A DNA stretch of 64,000 bases from Chrysomallon squamiferum (GCA_012295275.1 CM022670.1:38479751-38543750); one strand, 5' to 3'. Positions 12,565-25,457 are shown, counted from the stretch's first letter. Made by a program: numbers and translations. The notes: generated from the sequence alone by a model not told the origin.

Positions 12565-13439
12565 ACTAACTTTGATATTAAATTTTTTTTTTAAATAGTA
12601 ATAAAATTTTTTTTAAAATTCACTGACACTTATTTTAAACTTAGAAGTATCATGTTACAGATTTTACTTTTTTTTTCTTTTTTTTTTTTCTTTTTTTTTC
12701 AAGCGGTAAAATCCAGTTCTTGTTTTTATTTATTTTAATAATTAAAATAAGAGTGAAAATTTGACTTTATGATTATACATGCCAACAAATATTAGCTTAG
12801 TGTAAATAATTTTCATTCTATGGATATTTCTCAGTTTATTTTGTTTTAAAAATTCATTGTAGGGCTTGTCAAACAGGGGGAGATAAAAAAAAAAAAAAAA
12901 GTTTTGAACAGTTCATTTCCATATTAATTAAACACAACTATATTTATTTTTATTTATATTTATTTATTTAAAGTTCTATTTTATTTTGAACCTTGTTTAT
13001 ATGTAGATTCCGTCATGATCTATTTCATTTTTATTTTAATTGAATATTCACTTGTGATATGAAAAAAAAGTCTTTAAGAACACAGAAAATTTCACATTTT
13101 TCTGTTAATAAAAATATTTATTGGCCTTTCTTTTATTAAACCATAAAACTGAAATGTGTTATGTCAAATTTTTTTTTTAATTGTATTAATAAAAATAAGA
13201 ATAGTGTCTGGGTACTAACAATCAAACTTTAAAATATGTTTGGTTTTTGGGGTGTTTTATTAAAATTCAAAACCTTTCAAATTTTTTGGGAGGTTTATTA
13301 TTAATAAGAAATATTTAAATTCATAGTTGTTTTGCTTTTAAATTGTCTTTTATTAAAATACCATATATTTAGCAGTTTGTTAAAATATATATAAAAATTA
13401 AATTTCTGTAATTGTTTTTTAAAAATAATAAAAATTACT

Positions 13440-13805
13440 TAATATCAGTCTTCAACTTAAAATATTTTCTATAACAGAAATTTGAATTATTAGTCTGTTT
13501 TCTATTAGGGAAAAACTTCAGTGTTATCTATAACTGAAAATGGAAAAACTTAAAAACATTTTCTTTGAAATTGAAAACTTAAAACATTTACTGTTACTGA
13601 AAATGGAAAACAATTTAAACATATTACTGAAAAAGGAAAACTGAAAAAAAAAAAATTTTTATTTTTTTTTTAAACATTTTCTATTATTGAAAAATAGAAT
13701 ACTTAAAAACATTTTTCTCTTACTGATGATAACCAGAAAAATTTAAAACTTTAAAAAAAAAAAAAAAACACATCTTCTGTTGCTGAAACATGGAAAACTT
13801 TAAAC
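13440..13805. repeat. Degenerate ~45-bp A/T-rich minisatellite
   Basis: Recurring units of the form TACTGAAAATGGAAAACTTA followed by AAACATTTTCT. At least six imperfect copies run up to the edge of the island at 13805. Poly-A and poly-T insertions distort the period. Confidence 0.7.
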
Positions 13806-14170
13806 GGTCGGTGAAAAATCAGTCACCCAAACTGAAATGGCTGATCAGAGTGCTGTATTGAGAACAAGGACTGGATCCATGGCAGTTAGAAATCAATAGG
13901 TTGCTTGGCTTTGCAGTGAGGGTGCAGGTGGCAGGCCGCGAGGCTCCCGAAGGTGACCTGGCGATTTCTATTGATTTTTCTTCTCTCCTCCACTGCATGT
14001 CTGCTGCGTGGAGAACGAACGGCACCTTGGTTGACATCATCACCATCGTGTCAGCGTGTTTTTGAAAATTCTGACCAACATGCATGCACTGTAACAGCTT
14101 GCAGAGTGTAAATATACAGCAAATAGCCGAATCTGTTACAGGCAGAAAGGTGGTTAATAGAAACGGTTTT
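13806..14170. other. Mixed-composition island, candidate regulatory element
   Basis: About 360 bp of balanced sequence with several CpGs (GGCAGGCCGCGAGGCTCCCG near 13930-13949). It sits between a minisatellite and a (GT)n tract. It carries AAATCAATAG (13890-13899) and its exact inverse CTATTGATTT (13968-13977), both Onecut/CUT-like. A 199-codon open frame on the minus strand (13819-14418) starts in TA/CA microsatellites and crosses the island. It has no recognisable domain, so I do not call it a gene. Confidence 0.35.
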
Positions 14171-14183
14171 CCATTGTGAACTG

Positions 14184-14420
14184 CAGTTTTGTGTGTGTGT
14201 GTGTGTGTGTGTGTGTTTGTGTGTTTGTTGTGATTTAATAAACCAGTCGTAAAAATATGTTTGATTTGGTCATTAGATTTTTTTATAGATATATATATAT
14301 ATATATATTTGTTATTGTGTGTGGCTGTTTTTGTGTGTGTTTGTATACACACACACACACACATACAAGTGTGTATATATATATATATATATATATACAC
14401 ATACATATATATGTGCATAT
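14184..14420. repeat. Cluster of (GT)n, (TA)n and (CA)n microsatellites
   Basis: GT at about 14190-14226, TA at about 14288-14308, CA at about 14346-14363 and TA at about 14374-14397. Confidence 0.9.
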
Positions 14421-14557
14421 ATATGCCTTCTTGTGAAAATTTAGAAAAAGAAACTTTTTCTTACTAAATTGTTGAAGACTTTTAATTTTTTTTTTATTTC
14501 TGCTTTAATACTGATATTTTTGAAACTGTCCATTTAAAAGGTCCAAAAAGTTTACCA

Positions 14558-14582
14558 CTATATATATATATATATATATATT
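14558..14582. repeat. (TA)n microsatellite
   Basis: About twelve TA dinucleotides. Confidence 0.9.
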
Positions 14583-14920
14583 AACTTTTCTTTACTTACG
14601 TGAAAAACAAAAGATAGTTTAAATACTGATGTTAGAAAACAAATATTTCAGTGTTCTAAAAATTCATCGAAAGTATTGTTTTTGTGAGTTGTTTTTCTTT
14701 TAAAAAAAGTTTAAATTTGTTCTTCTTCTCCTTACTTTCTTTCAATCTTTCTCTCTCTCTATTATTTATTTTTTTAGTTGTTGTTGTTACTTTTAAATAA
14801 TATTTGGTTTTAAGTTACATGTACGTAGCAGTCTCTTAAGATAGTAATAATTAGTATAAATTGTTACATGAAATTTCAAAATGACTCCATAGTGGTACCA
14901 TAGTGAAAACATATTTTAGA

Positions 14921-14933
14921 ATTAAATAAATAA

Positions 14934-14969
<36 letters not shown>
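14921..14969. repeat. (AAAT)n then (GATA)n microsatellite
   Basis: Three AAAT units followed by about eight GATA units. Confidence 0.9.
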
Positions 14970-15786
14970 ATCAACTCATCATATCACAAGAAAAACAAAA
15001 TTTGAAAATTAAAAAAATTATCGTTTTCTTTATCGATTATAAAAAAATAACTGAATCTGTTTTGTTTAAATATTTATTTATTATTATTATTTGTTATTAT
15101 TGTTATTATTATTGTTATTATAAATAACTCTGAATCCATCATTATTCCACACTTTATATGATCTTTATTTGAGCGCTGCTGTTGTGCAAACTTCCCAGCC
15201 GGTTTGCAAAGGATACAGCACAGAACAACATTAACCTACATAGACTTTCTTCAGTCCTTTTTACTTCATATTTCAACTGAAACACATACACTAGCTGAAC
15301 TTTTTTTCAAACTGACAAGTTCGGTATTCATGTTCGTTTAATATTAAAAAATTTATAGGAGATTTTGGGCCAGTTTTTTTTTTAAATCTTTTTTTTCAAA
15401 GTAAAAGGGATCTGTGTTTTTGTCCCCATTGGATAAGTAAAAGGTGAAACTTTAAAAAAAAGAGAAACAAATTAAAAATGACAAGAAGGAGTAAGCTATA
15501 CTAGGATTTTTCTAATTTAAAAAACTACAAAAATGATGGTAATACAAATTTTACACTATCAAAATAAAGAAGAAAAAAGTAAAATTTCAGTTATTTAAAT
15601 ATAGAAATATCTTATTTAAAATTCACAAAAATGGAAATCTGAAGTGATACTATCATTTCACAAATAAATACTATAATTTTATAAATAAATATTGAAAAAA
15701 ATAAAATAAATAATAAACAGATAAATAAAATCAAACAAACACAGATATCTTAAATACGAACACGTACTTGATAACAAAATTTAATT

Positions 15787-15818
15787 ATCATCATCATCAT
15801 CATCATCATTATTATTAT
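15787..15818. repeat. (ATC)n/(ATT)n microsatellite
   Basis: About seven ATC units then four ATT units. Confidence 0.9.
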
Positions 15819-15879
15819 GATTTCCCCTTTGTCATGTAACAATTCTACAGTTTGTTTTGTTTATCCTGTAAGTGAAGGA

Positions 15880-16275
15880 ATCTTCTTTTCTGTCTTGTTA
15901 ACAACTGGCAAACAGGTATCGTGAACTTGTCAAGCATGTGACAAACTAAACATTTATGAAAATGTTTTTCCACTGACTTGTGTAATCGCCACTGAGGGCT
16001 GCCTGATTACAGGCCAGCTGATCTGTGTGGGGCTGTGTGTGTGTGTGCCTTTCACTTTGTTCTTGCTGGGACTCTATTCTCCCACCCACCCCATCGTTGC
16101 ATTCCCTAGAGGAGGCAGAGGCGATATATTGATTTTTGTTTTTCACTTGTGTCACTTAGCCTGGCTGTAGCAGGAAGAGAAAGCCACGTGGTCGTCAACC
16201 CCGTACACACACACGTTGCACGCTTTGCTGTCAGCATCGTACAAGGACTGTTGTCTCGCATCAGCGGTTAAAGTT
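15880..16275. other. Mixed-composition island with CACGTG E-box
   Basis: About 400 bp of ordinary-complexity sequence with a perfect 8-bp palindrome CCACGTGG at 16194-16201 (bHLH E-box core) and a GATATATTGATTTTTG Onecut-like stretch near 16122. It ends where the ~23-bp minisatellite begins. Enhancer function is an inference. Confidence 0.3.
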
Positions 16276-16314
16276 GTTGTTTTTTGTTGTTTTTGTCCCT
16301 TTTCTTGGGTGTGT

Positions 16315-16690
16315 AAAGTGTTATAATACACACCTTGCTTAAAATACAATACAGATAATGCTATAAATATAATACATGCCCCATTAAAATATAATACAAC
16401 TGCCATTAAATATATAATGCAATCCTCATTAAAAATATAAAACAGATTTTACTAAAAATATAATACAGCCCCACTAAAAATATAATACAGACAACATTAA
16501 AAATATAATACATGCCCCATTAAAAATATAATGTACTCGGTTATGAATATAATACAAACATTAAAGATATAATATAGACCATGTTAAAAATACATAATAC
16601 ATAGCCTGTAAAAAAAAATAATACAGACCCATGTTAAAATATAATCCAGACCTCTATTAAAAATATAATAAAGACCACCAATAAAATTTT
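16315..16690. repeat. Minisatellite, ~23-bp units, about 16 copies
   Basis: Repeated ATTAAAAATATAATACAGAC units followed by a variable CC-containing tail, 20-26 bp each. Units differ mainly in the tail (CATGCCCC, CAGACAAC, CAGCCCC). The array is not related to the other minisatellites of the intron. Confidence 0.9.
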
Positions 16691-16969
16691 AAAATTTTAC
16701 AATAGTATTTACATATATTTTTTTTAATTCATCCATACTGAGAACCTAGCATAATAATGTCTTTTATGGTTTATGGAGGAGTATTTTAAGGAGTAAAAAA
16801 AATGAATTGAAAAAAAAGGTCAGTTTGAATAATGTATTTTCAGAAGGTGCACAAAAAAAATGATGTGCTGGTTTATGGTGTAACTTTACATGACACAAGG
16901 AAACAAAAGCAATAAAACTATATGCACAAATTACACAACTTGTTGAACTGCAGGCAGCCATTGCACAGG

Positions 16970-16981
16970 CATTTCTTTCTT

Positions 16982-17014
<33 letters not shown>

Positions 17015-17065
17015 CATTTTCTCTCCATCCATGCTTTTTTCATTCTGTCTTTTTTTTTCTTTTTT
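16970..17065. repeat. Poly-T/pyrimidine tract
   Basis: A T run of about 30 near 16985-17014, followed by further T- and C-rich sequence. The Lys-rich open frame on the minus strand is its translation. Confidence 0.9.
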
Positions 17066-17499
17066 TTTATGATTTTGCCAAGTTAAATTTAATGTTTCTC
17101 TTTCTGTCGGTTTCATGCCTTTATTCTCATTTTATCTCTCTCTTGTCCCTGTTTATCTATTCACATGTTTTGGAAAATCATTAAATTAATGTTTATTAGT
17201 AATATTTACTCTTTTGTGTGTGTGTGTTTCAAATCATTTCCTATGGATAAAAAATATTTGTGTTTAATATATATTACAGTTTTTATTATTTTTATTAAAA
17301 AAAAATCTTTTTTCATTTTCTATTTTTTTTCTTTTCTTTTTTTTTTTTTTAGTAGTGGAGAATTTTTTTATTGGTGTTTTTTTGTTTTTTTTTAACATCT
17401 TACACATGTTTCTTTATCTTCTTTTCTGTTGTGTTGTTTTTTTATTATTACTCACTTCCATTTTTTATTTTATTCATTCTACACCAAATTGCCTGTTAA

Positions 17500-18110
17500 A
17501 CATATGTATCTAACAGATGTAAATGTTTACCAGTGTTTGTTAAATGTATCGGATATCAAGGTGATCCTTACTGCCGACTGTGACAAATTAGCTGTTGTTA
17601 CAGATATAATTCTGTGCTGTATCAGCCTTTTATATTCCTCAGCGTTTTATACAGTTATTATTATTATTGCCGTACCTGCGAATGACAGGCGAGTTGGGTA
17701 ACACTCCAGTGGAACACATTAGCAGACAGCCATGGTAATTACTACAGACACTGGATCCACTTCGCTGTTTAATGTATCAGCTACACCTGTGGCGATGTTG
17801 TGCCGGCTTCTTGCATTGTGATCTGTTGACAGTCAGCACTTCACACACCTTGATGACACCTGTTTGTAAATCGTCTTTCCACGGATAAACGATGATAGTT
17901 TTTTTTTTTTTTTTTCTTTCCTCCAGCCCATTCACTCTGGCTTCATTACACACTTGTCAGCTTTCAGCAGAGGCTTTTCAACTCATCAAGGGAAAAACAT
18001 ATCTCTCTCACTTGAGATTTTCCAACATTGATTGCCCCATGTTGTTAATAAATCCGAAATAAATTGCTTTTTGCTAAATTTAGCAGAAGGGAAATCCCAG
18101 AAAACCTAGG
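17500..18110. other. Mixed-composition island, candidate regulatory element
   Basis: Balanced sequence at 17500-17890 and 17925-18110, split by a poly-T run near 17899-17915. It includes AATGTTTACC (forkhead-like), CACCTGTGGCG (E-box CACCTG), a second CACCTG near 17858, and several CpGs. A 90-codon open frame partly covers it but has no recognisable similarity. Confidence 0.25.
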
Positions 18111-18239
18111 TGCTTTCTCTTTTTCTTTTTCTATTTCTTTTTTTTTTTTATTATTGTTAATTTTCTTTTTCATTCAGCACTCACTCACTCATTCATTCAT
18201 TTCCTGATTTATGTCAAGTTACACAGATCTTCTCTTCAT

Positions 18240-18760
18240 GTCCATGCACTTTGATTGATAAGCTAATAAAGCCCATCTAAAGATTGATAATCTATTTTTA
18301 GCATGAGGGGAATACCGTGCGAGTGTGTGTCGGGCAATTTCCTGGTTTGTGGCATGCAACTTGGTCGTTTTAACACTTGATTAATAATATTCCTTGGAGC
18401 ATAGAATTGAAAAGACTTAAGCTCCATGGTGTTGGAGTGTTTCACACAACAAGTAATTGATAACAGTGTGATCAACTGGCCCCCCCATTCAGTGCATTAT
18501 GTTCATAATGCTCATAATCTTAAACACACACCTATCCTATTATTCATTGAGTGAACAACAACTTCATTTGTCCTGTCTCTCTGTTGGCTAACCATTGCAC
18601 AGATGATCTGACTGTTGAGGCAGACAAAAGTTACACATGTTTAGATTACATAGAAGGATGACACAAGTGAAAGCTTTCAACTGGTTTGTAATCCTTGTTT
18701 TGTGTAGCGACTTTCTTTTCCAGGTCGCTGTTTTGTATTGTGATGGGATTTTCCTAGTAA
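18240..18760. other. Mixed-composition island upstream of the forkhead-motif repeat
   Basis: Intron with ordinary base use, including CACTTGATTAATAATATT near 18375 (an NK-like CACTTGA core beside TAAT). It runs into the tandem repeat that starts near 18780. Confidence 0.2.
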
Positions 18761-18779
18761 ATAACACCTCATAGGGTGA

Positions 18780-19340
18780 TGTTAATAAAGTTGTTTACCA
18801 TACTGTAAACACCTTTTTGTTTGGTGATGTTGTTTAGCATACTGTAAACACCATTTTGTTTGGTGATGTCATTTACCATATTGTATACCTCTTTATATGG
18901 TGATGTTATTTTCCTTGTTTACTATACTGTAAACACCATTTTGTTTGGTAATGTTTACCATTTTGTAAACAACATTTTGTGTGGTGATATATTCCTTCTT
19001 TATCATACTGTAAACATTATTGTATTGCATGGTTATGTTTATTTTTCTTGTTTACCTTATTGTAAACACAATTATATATGGTAATATTGTTTTGCTTGTT
19101 TACCTTGTTTTTTAATGGTAATTTTCCTTATCATATGTAAACACAGTTGTATATGGTGATTTTATTTTCCTTTTTTTTACTATACTATAAACATAAACAC
19201 CATTTTGTGTGATTAAGTGTTTTGTCTATGTTTATCATATTACAAAAACATGTTTTGTGATTTTCTTTATGTTTACCATTTATGTAAACATTGTATCGCA
19301 TGTCATAAACTTTTCTATATGTTTACCACACAGTAAACAT
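18780..19340. repeat. Tandem repeat of ~36-52-bp units, each with a GTTTAC-N6-GTAAAC inverted repeat
   Basis: About twelve units. The inverted repeat GTTTACCATACTGTAAAC is seen at 18793-18810, with variants starting at 18832, 18871, 18917, 18953, 18998, 19050 and further on to 19321-19338. Between them lies ACCATTTTGTTTGGTGATG. GTAAACA/TGTTTAC fits the forkhead core RYAAAYA, so many units carry two opposed forkhead-like sites. This may be only a repeat with a palindromic unit. The 74-codon open frame across it is a repeat translation. Confidence 0.85.
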
Positions 19341-20099
19341 TGCTTTTTTTATATATATGACATTTTTTTTCTGTAAGTTTATCAAACTTGCATTTATATT
19401 TAAAATAAAATGTAGCTGATCTTAGATTCTCTTGGAGTATTTTACTTCAGTTAGTAATGTAGGTAATTATGACCTGTTTTATGACAATAAATCCTATATA
19501 TTAATATTACTGTGAATGTTAAATATCTTGTTTTAATGTTAAGCTGGACATTTTTTCTGTCTGTTATATGGATATTACACATTAACAGATGGATCAATAT
19601 ATAAAAATAAATTACAATGTTTAGAAATTGTTTAAAGATTTCTAAATAAAAATAGTTAAAATTTGTATAAACAAAATAGAAAACAAAAGTGGGATAAAAA
19701 ATTTGAAATTATAAATTAACAGTATGTGTAATGTACATTTAATATTAAAATATTTTACTAAATTTTATAACTTAATATTATTTTTAATTATTGTTAAACC
19801 GCTTTTCTAAAACAAGTTCATTAGATATGCAAAAAGGAAAACAAAAAAACAACAAAAAAGAAAGAAAAAAAAAGCTCTCTATTTGCTTATATAATTTAGA
19901 ATGTTTTTACATACATTTGTTAACTGATACTCTTTTACAAAAAGAAATGTATTCGAATACTAATAAGAAATATGCAGTTTACTCCTGTTTGTTTTTGTTT
20001 TTTTTAAAACATGTCAGACTGCATTTACGAATACAGTTTATTACAAAAACAAATAAAGAAGAAGATGTAATGATAATTTTTAAAAAGGACTGTGTGTTC

Positions 20100-20310
20100 T
20101 AAACTGAATACAGCCATCTCAAATTCTCAGTCACTTCTATAATTCATGTGGCTGGTTAAAACAGGTTTTTGCTCCACTACTTCGTGTTTTTGCTTGTTGC
20201 TAGTCATATAGTAGGTTGGTTGGAGCTGTTTCAACTGGTCTACCTCAGGGTGTGAGGCTCTCCAGGAGAGGGTCGCGTGTCTGTGCTGCAGAGAAAATGG
20301 CAGATGTTTT
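20100..20310. other. Mixed-composition island
   Basis: About 200 bp including the interrupted palindrome CTCTCC-A-GGAGAG at 20258-20270 and GGGTCGCGTG beside it. No coding potential recognised. Confidence 0.25.
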
Positions 20311-20636
20311 CATTTAGCTCTTGTGTTCAAATATTCTAGGATAATCTTCAGTATTTTTGTAAACAAAAGTTCAGAAGGGTTGAAATAACATAAAATGTTA
20401 AAGATATATATAAGAATGTAATTTTTTATTGTTTTTTATTTATTTATAATTTATTTTAGTTTCTAGTATAACTATCAAATCAAATGTTAATAAGGCTGGT
20501 CAGATTAGAAATTATTTACTGAAAAGCTTTTGTTTCATGTACAGATGGAATTCTGAGCAGATGTTCTTTGTGTTGTTGTTTCTGTTGCTTTCCACTTTTT
20601 TCTTCTTCTTGTTCTTCTACTTGTTATTAATTAACT

Positions 20637-20664
20637 TTATTTATTTATTTATTTATTTATTTAT
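20637..20664. repeat. (TTTA)n microsatellite
   Basis: About seven TTTA units. Confidence 0.9.
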
Positions 20665-21589
20665 ATTTTATTTATTACTGAATAGACAAAAAAGAAAAAG
20701 ATATACAGTGTTTTTAAAAACTTTGATGGCAAAGCATGTCATATACTGACAGTTATTTTTAAATGTATATTGGGCTTCCTTAATTTCTTGCATTCTTGAT
20801 TTGTGATATAAGATAAAAGTGGTTTTGTGAACTTCTTTATTTCTGAATACATACTGTATATGTTTTGACTTTAAAAATTATTATACATTTTAGATATTAA
20901 AATAATTAATTTTGATTATTGTTGTAGTTCTGAAATTGCTAGTTTCATAACTTTTATATTACATCATTTAATAATAATATGTTTCAGGTTTTTGAAAATA
21001 GATATTTAAGATCTAAAATCTTTATTGTTCTAAAGGAATTTTTGTGTTACTTGTGTTTTCTAAGAACTATGATTCCTTTGTTAAAACAGAACTGTAGATT
21101 TTAAAGCAACAAGGAAATAATAATGACAATAAAAGTAGTAACAGCATTAGTATAACATTCTAGAGAAAAAAACATTAATAATAAAAAAAAGAAAAAGAAA
21201 CAAGTCAGAATTTCCAGCTGATAGATTAATGATGTTTGTGGTCAGATTTGGCAAAACAAATTTAACTGTGGTTAGGTTATGTAACTAGTTCCTCATAAAA
21301 TCATCATGATGCAGAATTAAATACATTAATATCTCTGTTATAATGACAGTGCATCTTATAAATTAAAAATGGAACACAGAGTACACTTTAACTATGCAGA
21401 AAAGTCAAACAAGGAAAAGCTATATTAGTACACAGTGAAAATGCTTTGTCATTTATCTGTCAGATTTTTTATACTTTTTTTTAGATGAGAATAAAAGCAC
21501 TGTTGGCCATTATTTAAATAATAAATAAATGCATTTTTAAAAACAGATTCAGAATAATTTTGAAATGTAAAAGAAAAAGACTCTGCCAT

Positions 21590-21760
21590 GATAACTTCAT
21601 GATCTGTAATGTAATAGTTGAGGTCACCCGTGTGGAGCCTCACTTATGATCTTGGGCCTGGCTGACGTGCAGTAGTTTGAGCTCACCCTGGATGCATAGA
21701 TTCTTCCAGTCAGCTGACTCAGCCATTGCACACACATTAAGCCTCCCCATTTTTATATCT
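21590..21760. other. Mixed-composition island with MARE-like palindrome
   Basis: It contains the perfect 12-bp palindrome AGTCAGCTGACT (21708-21719), with CAGCTG E-box at its centre. This overlaps GCTGACTCAGC (21713-21723), which matches the core of the Maf recognition element (TGCTGACTCAGCA). A TGACGTG half-site is near 21663. Regulatory role is an inference. Confidence 0.35.
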
Positions 21761-24700
21761 CTTTTCTATTTTGCATAAATAATTCTTCTACCTTTTGTGT
21801 TCAACTTTATAAACTTTTGTTGAAAATCAATTATTCCATTTTTTTTAAATTTCTTTTTTCTTTTTCTTTCGTGTTACTTTTTTTTTTTTTTTTGTAGTTC
21901 CTAGTTAGATTTGGAAAAAAAATTAACATGGAGCAGTTATTGTCAGATTATTGTTTTGGGGTTCTGTTTTTCAGAAGAAACTTGCAGTTAAAATTCCACT
22001 GTAATGTTTTTTTTATTAACAAAATTTAATATTTTGATGTTAATGTAGTAAAAGTAGGCCTATATTTCAAAAAAAGAGAAAAAAAAAATATAAAAAAAGA
22101 AGAAAGAAAGAAAGGAAGGAAGAAGAAGAAATAAAGTGTCACTTTATTGCAGTAGAAAACAGAAAGGTCCAACAGACACAGTTGTCTGCACATAGAGAAA
22201 ACTCGACACACTTTGTTTAAATTATTCAAGATAAACTATATTTACTTTATGCATAGAAACCCTGAGGGTGTCAAATGTACTGTACTGATGATGCATCTGG
22301 AAAAACAGAAAAAAAAAAGAAAAAGAAGAATGACATAAATGATGATCTGACATGCACTTTTGGGGCTTCTGAAATCATCCAGAATGTGTTCAAGGAATAT
22401 TAATTAATGAATATTAATGATGCATTTTAATATTAATGGTCTTGAGATCTATCATCCAAGTACAGAAATGTGAAAGACAACTGAACACAGCTATGTTAGA
22501 CATTTTTGTTTTTTACTGTGATGGTAAAAACAACCAGACTATATAATTCAGCTGTAAGCTTAATTTGGGTAAATTGTTAGATGCAACAACTTTGCCGTGT
22601 AATATGTTAAATTCTATAAAATTTTTAAAATCTTGACATTTCTGTCTGTTCCTTTTTTTCTTTCTTTCTTTTTTTTTTTTTAATTTAAATATAGAGAAAT
22701 TATAAAAAAATATATATATATAAAAAAAATACAAGTTTTTATGATTAAACCTTTCTTTTTTTTTCTTTTTCAATTTTCACATTTCATTTTTTTTTATATC
22801 TCATCTGCCGCAGTTGTCTTCCTGATTTTGTACAATAAATTGCAAAAGTACTTTTTTTTAAATTTTATTCCATTTCTTTTTTTTTTTAAATGATCAGACA
22901 CTCAAAATGTATACTTGTAAAAATAGAAATTTTAGAAACCAAAAAAGAACAAGCAATAGGTTAATGGTTAAACATAAAGCTCTACACCATTCCTTTTTTT
23001 TTTTGTAACCAGCACTCTAGTTTATCAAAGCCATGGTATGTACTCTCCTGTCTTTTGTGAAAGTCCACATAATTCATAAAAAATAATAAAAATAAAACCA
23101 GACTTGATGCTAAAAGAAGATAACTCCATAACAGGACAAAACTGTATTTTTTTTTGTTTTTACCTAATTGTACAACAGATAGGTCTTGCTGCAGATCCTA
23201 ATTCTGATCTAGTTGTTGAGTAAAAAGAAAAATGACTTAAAACATACAAGATTGCATAATACTTAAGTAAGATGATGTTATTGAGACTGAAGTACCGCAC
23301 TGAAGCAGGATTTAATTGTGGATTAATTGCTTGTTGAGATGATTTATTTAAGTCTTTGTGGACAAAGTAGGAAAGAGGAAAGGAAGTAGGTAATATCAGG
23401 AAGTAAGTTGAGCTATGACAATACACATTTCTCTTCGACTCAGCTTAATAATCCATTAAACATGTCTTTAATTAATCGTCTCTGACACTAAGTGTGCAGT
23501 TTGTAATGTCCTGAGGACAACAAGCCAGACTTTTATTTGATCTCTGGTGTTCTTTTTTCCCTGTTGTTTTTAAAAAAAACAAAATGGGGGGGGAAAGAAA
23601 AGATAATAAAAAAATTTACCTTCAGTGCATTAAACAGGATGATGATCTTTTGTATGTTTGCCCATGTGTGTGTTTCTGGGTACGTTGTCATCTTTAATTT
23701 ATTTGTTTTAAAAAAATTGCTTTTAATATTGACCTCCATGTAAAATGCTTATGTAGGGTTATATAATAACAACAGAACAAATAATTAACTGTTTCTTCAG
23801 TACTTTCTTTATTTCACAAAAAAGGAACAACCCAAGAATTTAAAAGTCATGATTCTGAATGGTTTATACAAGTTACAGGTTTATACTTCAAATTGTTTTT
23901 GCTTTTTTATAAATCAAGAAAATAATTATAAGTTCATCTTAACCTCTGTACTTTGTTGTATGTGATCAAAGGTCATAAATTTTGAACTGTACTTTATAAA
24001 ACTTTTTCATCTTGCAAAATAATCTTTCAAGTAAATCATAAACCATTGCATTACATTTCAGTAATGAGTTTATTTTTCTTCTGTTTTTCCTTTTTTTTTT
24101 ATTTATTTTTCTTTTCTTTTATTTATTTATTCATATTTTGAAGTTTTTCTCCATTTATAATTAACAAAGGCTCATTATGTTATTAATTCAAGTATTGAGT
24201 TTTTGGCACATTTACTTCGAAATATTTGGCACTTTGGCTAAGTTAATTTCCTACCTTAATTTAGGAGCTCTAACTTTTTGCTTGAAAACAGAAATCAGGG
24301 TTTAAAAACCCCCACTTACTACTTATTTTTTGTTTTGTTTGTGGAGAGGATAAAGCAAATATTTAGAATATTTTTTTATTTTATTTTATTTTTTTTTTTT
24401 TAATAATGTAGGTTCTTCATATTCATCTTAAAATGTTCAAAGTAAGCTATTTAATTCAGTGGTATTTTAATTTGTTTAAAGTTATTGTTGATATAAATAT
24501 CATACTTTGAAAACTTTACAAATCTTCTTTACTATATAAAGACTTAATTCACTGTGTGTATATTTTAAGAAAGATTTGAAAAGATTACCTGTATGAAATT
24601 TAAAATAAATTATTATTTCAGGAGATTTATTTATAAATATTAAGTCATTTTCATTTGCTGTTGTTATTGTTACTGAATCATATTCCCAGTTACTATTTTG

Positions 24701-24884
24701 GTTAAGAGCAAAGGGATGGGGGGTGGAAAAGATATTTTCTTTACATCTGTCCTTTCTCTGTTTTTCATTTTTCTTTTTACTAGTATACATTTATGATTTT
24801 TTAATGAGAAAAAATTTGATTATCGATATTTAGTGCTAGAAGGATTTTAAAATTCTCAGTTTCAAAGTGGCAAATAAGATGCTG

Positions 24885-25320
24885 AATTTTTTTTTTTTTT
24901 TTTTTTTTTTGCCCTCTAAATGTTGGAAGTTGAAAAAGATTATAGGAAAATCATGGAAGATAGGACAATAGCATGTCATGCTGCCATGGCAACCATTATG
25001 TCATAGTAGCAAACAACTGCCAGTCAGCCATTCACAATCAACCATAGCATAAAGGTCAGATGAGTCTTGCAAATGAATACTAGACTTGCATCAGACTTTT
25101 TCACTGAAAAATCTCTACATCTGCAATAGTGTTGTTGTGTCCAGAAAAATCAATTTTTGTTTTTCTCACTGAGGCCTTAATGGCTATTTGTGAACACAGA
25201 GTTGAAGTATTGTGAAAACTGGACTTTGTGCTGGGAGAGGGGTAGGGGTGTGGGGAAGGTTTCATTTCAGTTAATACATGTACATTAACCATTGTGGTGA
25301 AACTACCTGGCATTTTTCTA
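24885..25320. other. Poly-T tract followed by an island with an X-box-like site
   Basis: A T run at about 24889-24910 is followed by balanced sequence. GCTGCCATGGCAAC at 24980-24993 matches 13 of 14 positions of the palindromic RFX X-box GTTGCCATGGCAAC. Confidence 0.35.
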
Positions 25321-25455
25321 TTTTTTTTAACACTTTAAAAACATTTTTTTTTTTGTAAATAATCTTGTATTTTATAATTTTTTTAAAATAAGAAGTGAAC
25401 TAGTTCATTATTTCACACCAACAAATTCCTAAGACTGAGCTAGATTTCAAAACTG

Positions 25456-25457
25456 AA

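Noticed and set aside
13819-14418. 199-codon open frame on the minus strand
   Set aside because: It starts in TA/CA microsatellite translation (Tyr/Ile, Cys/Val, Thr/His repeats) and has no recognisable domain. Its non-repetitive part is kept as a candidate regulatory island.
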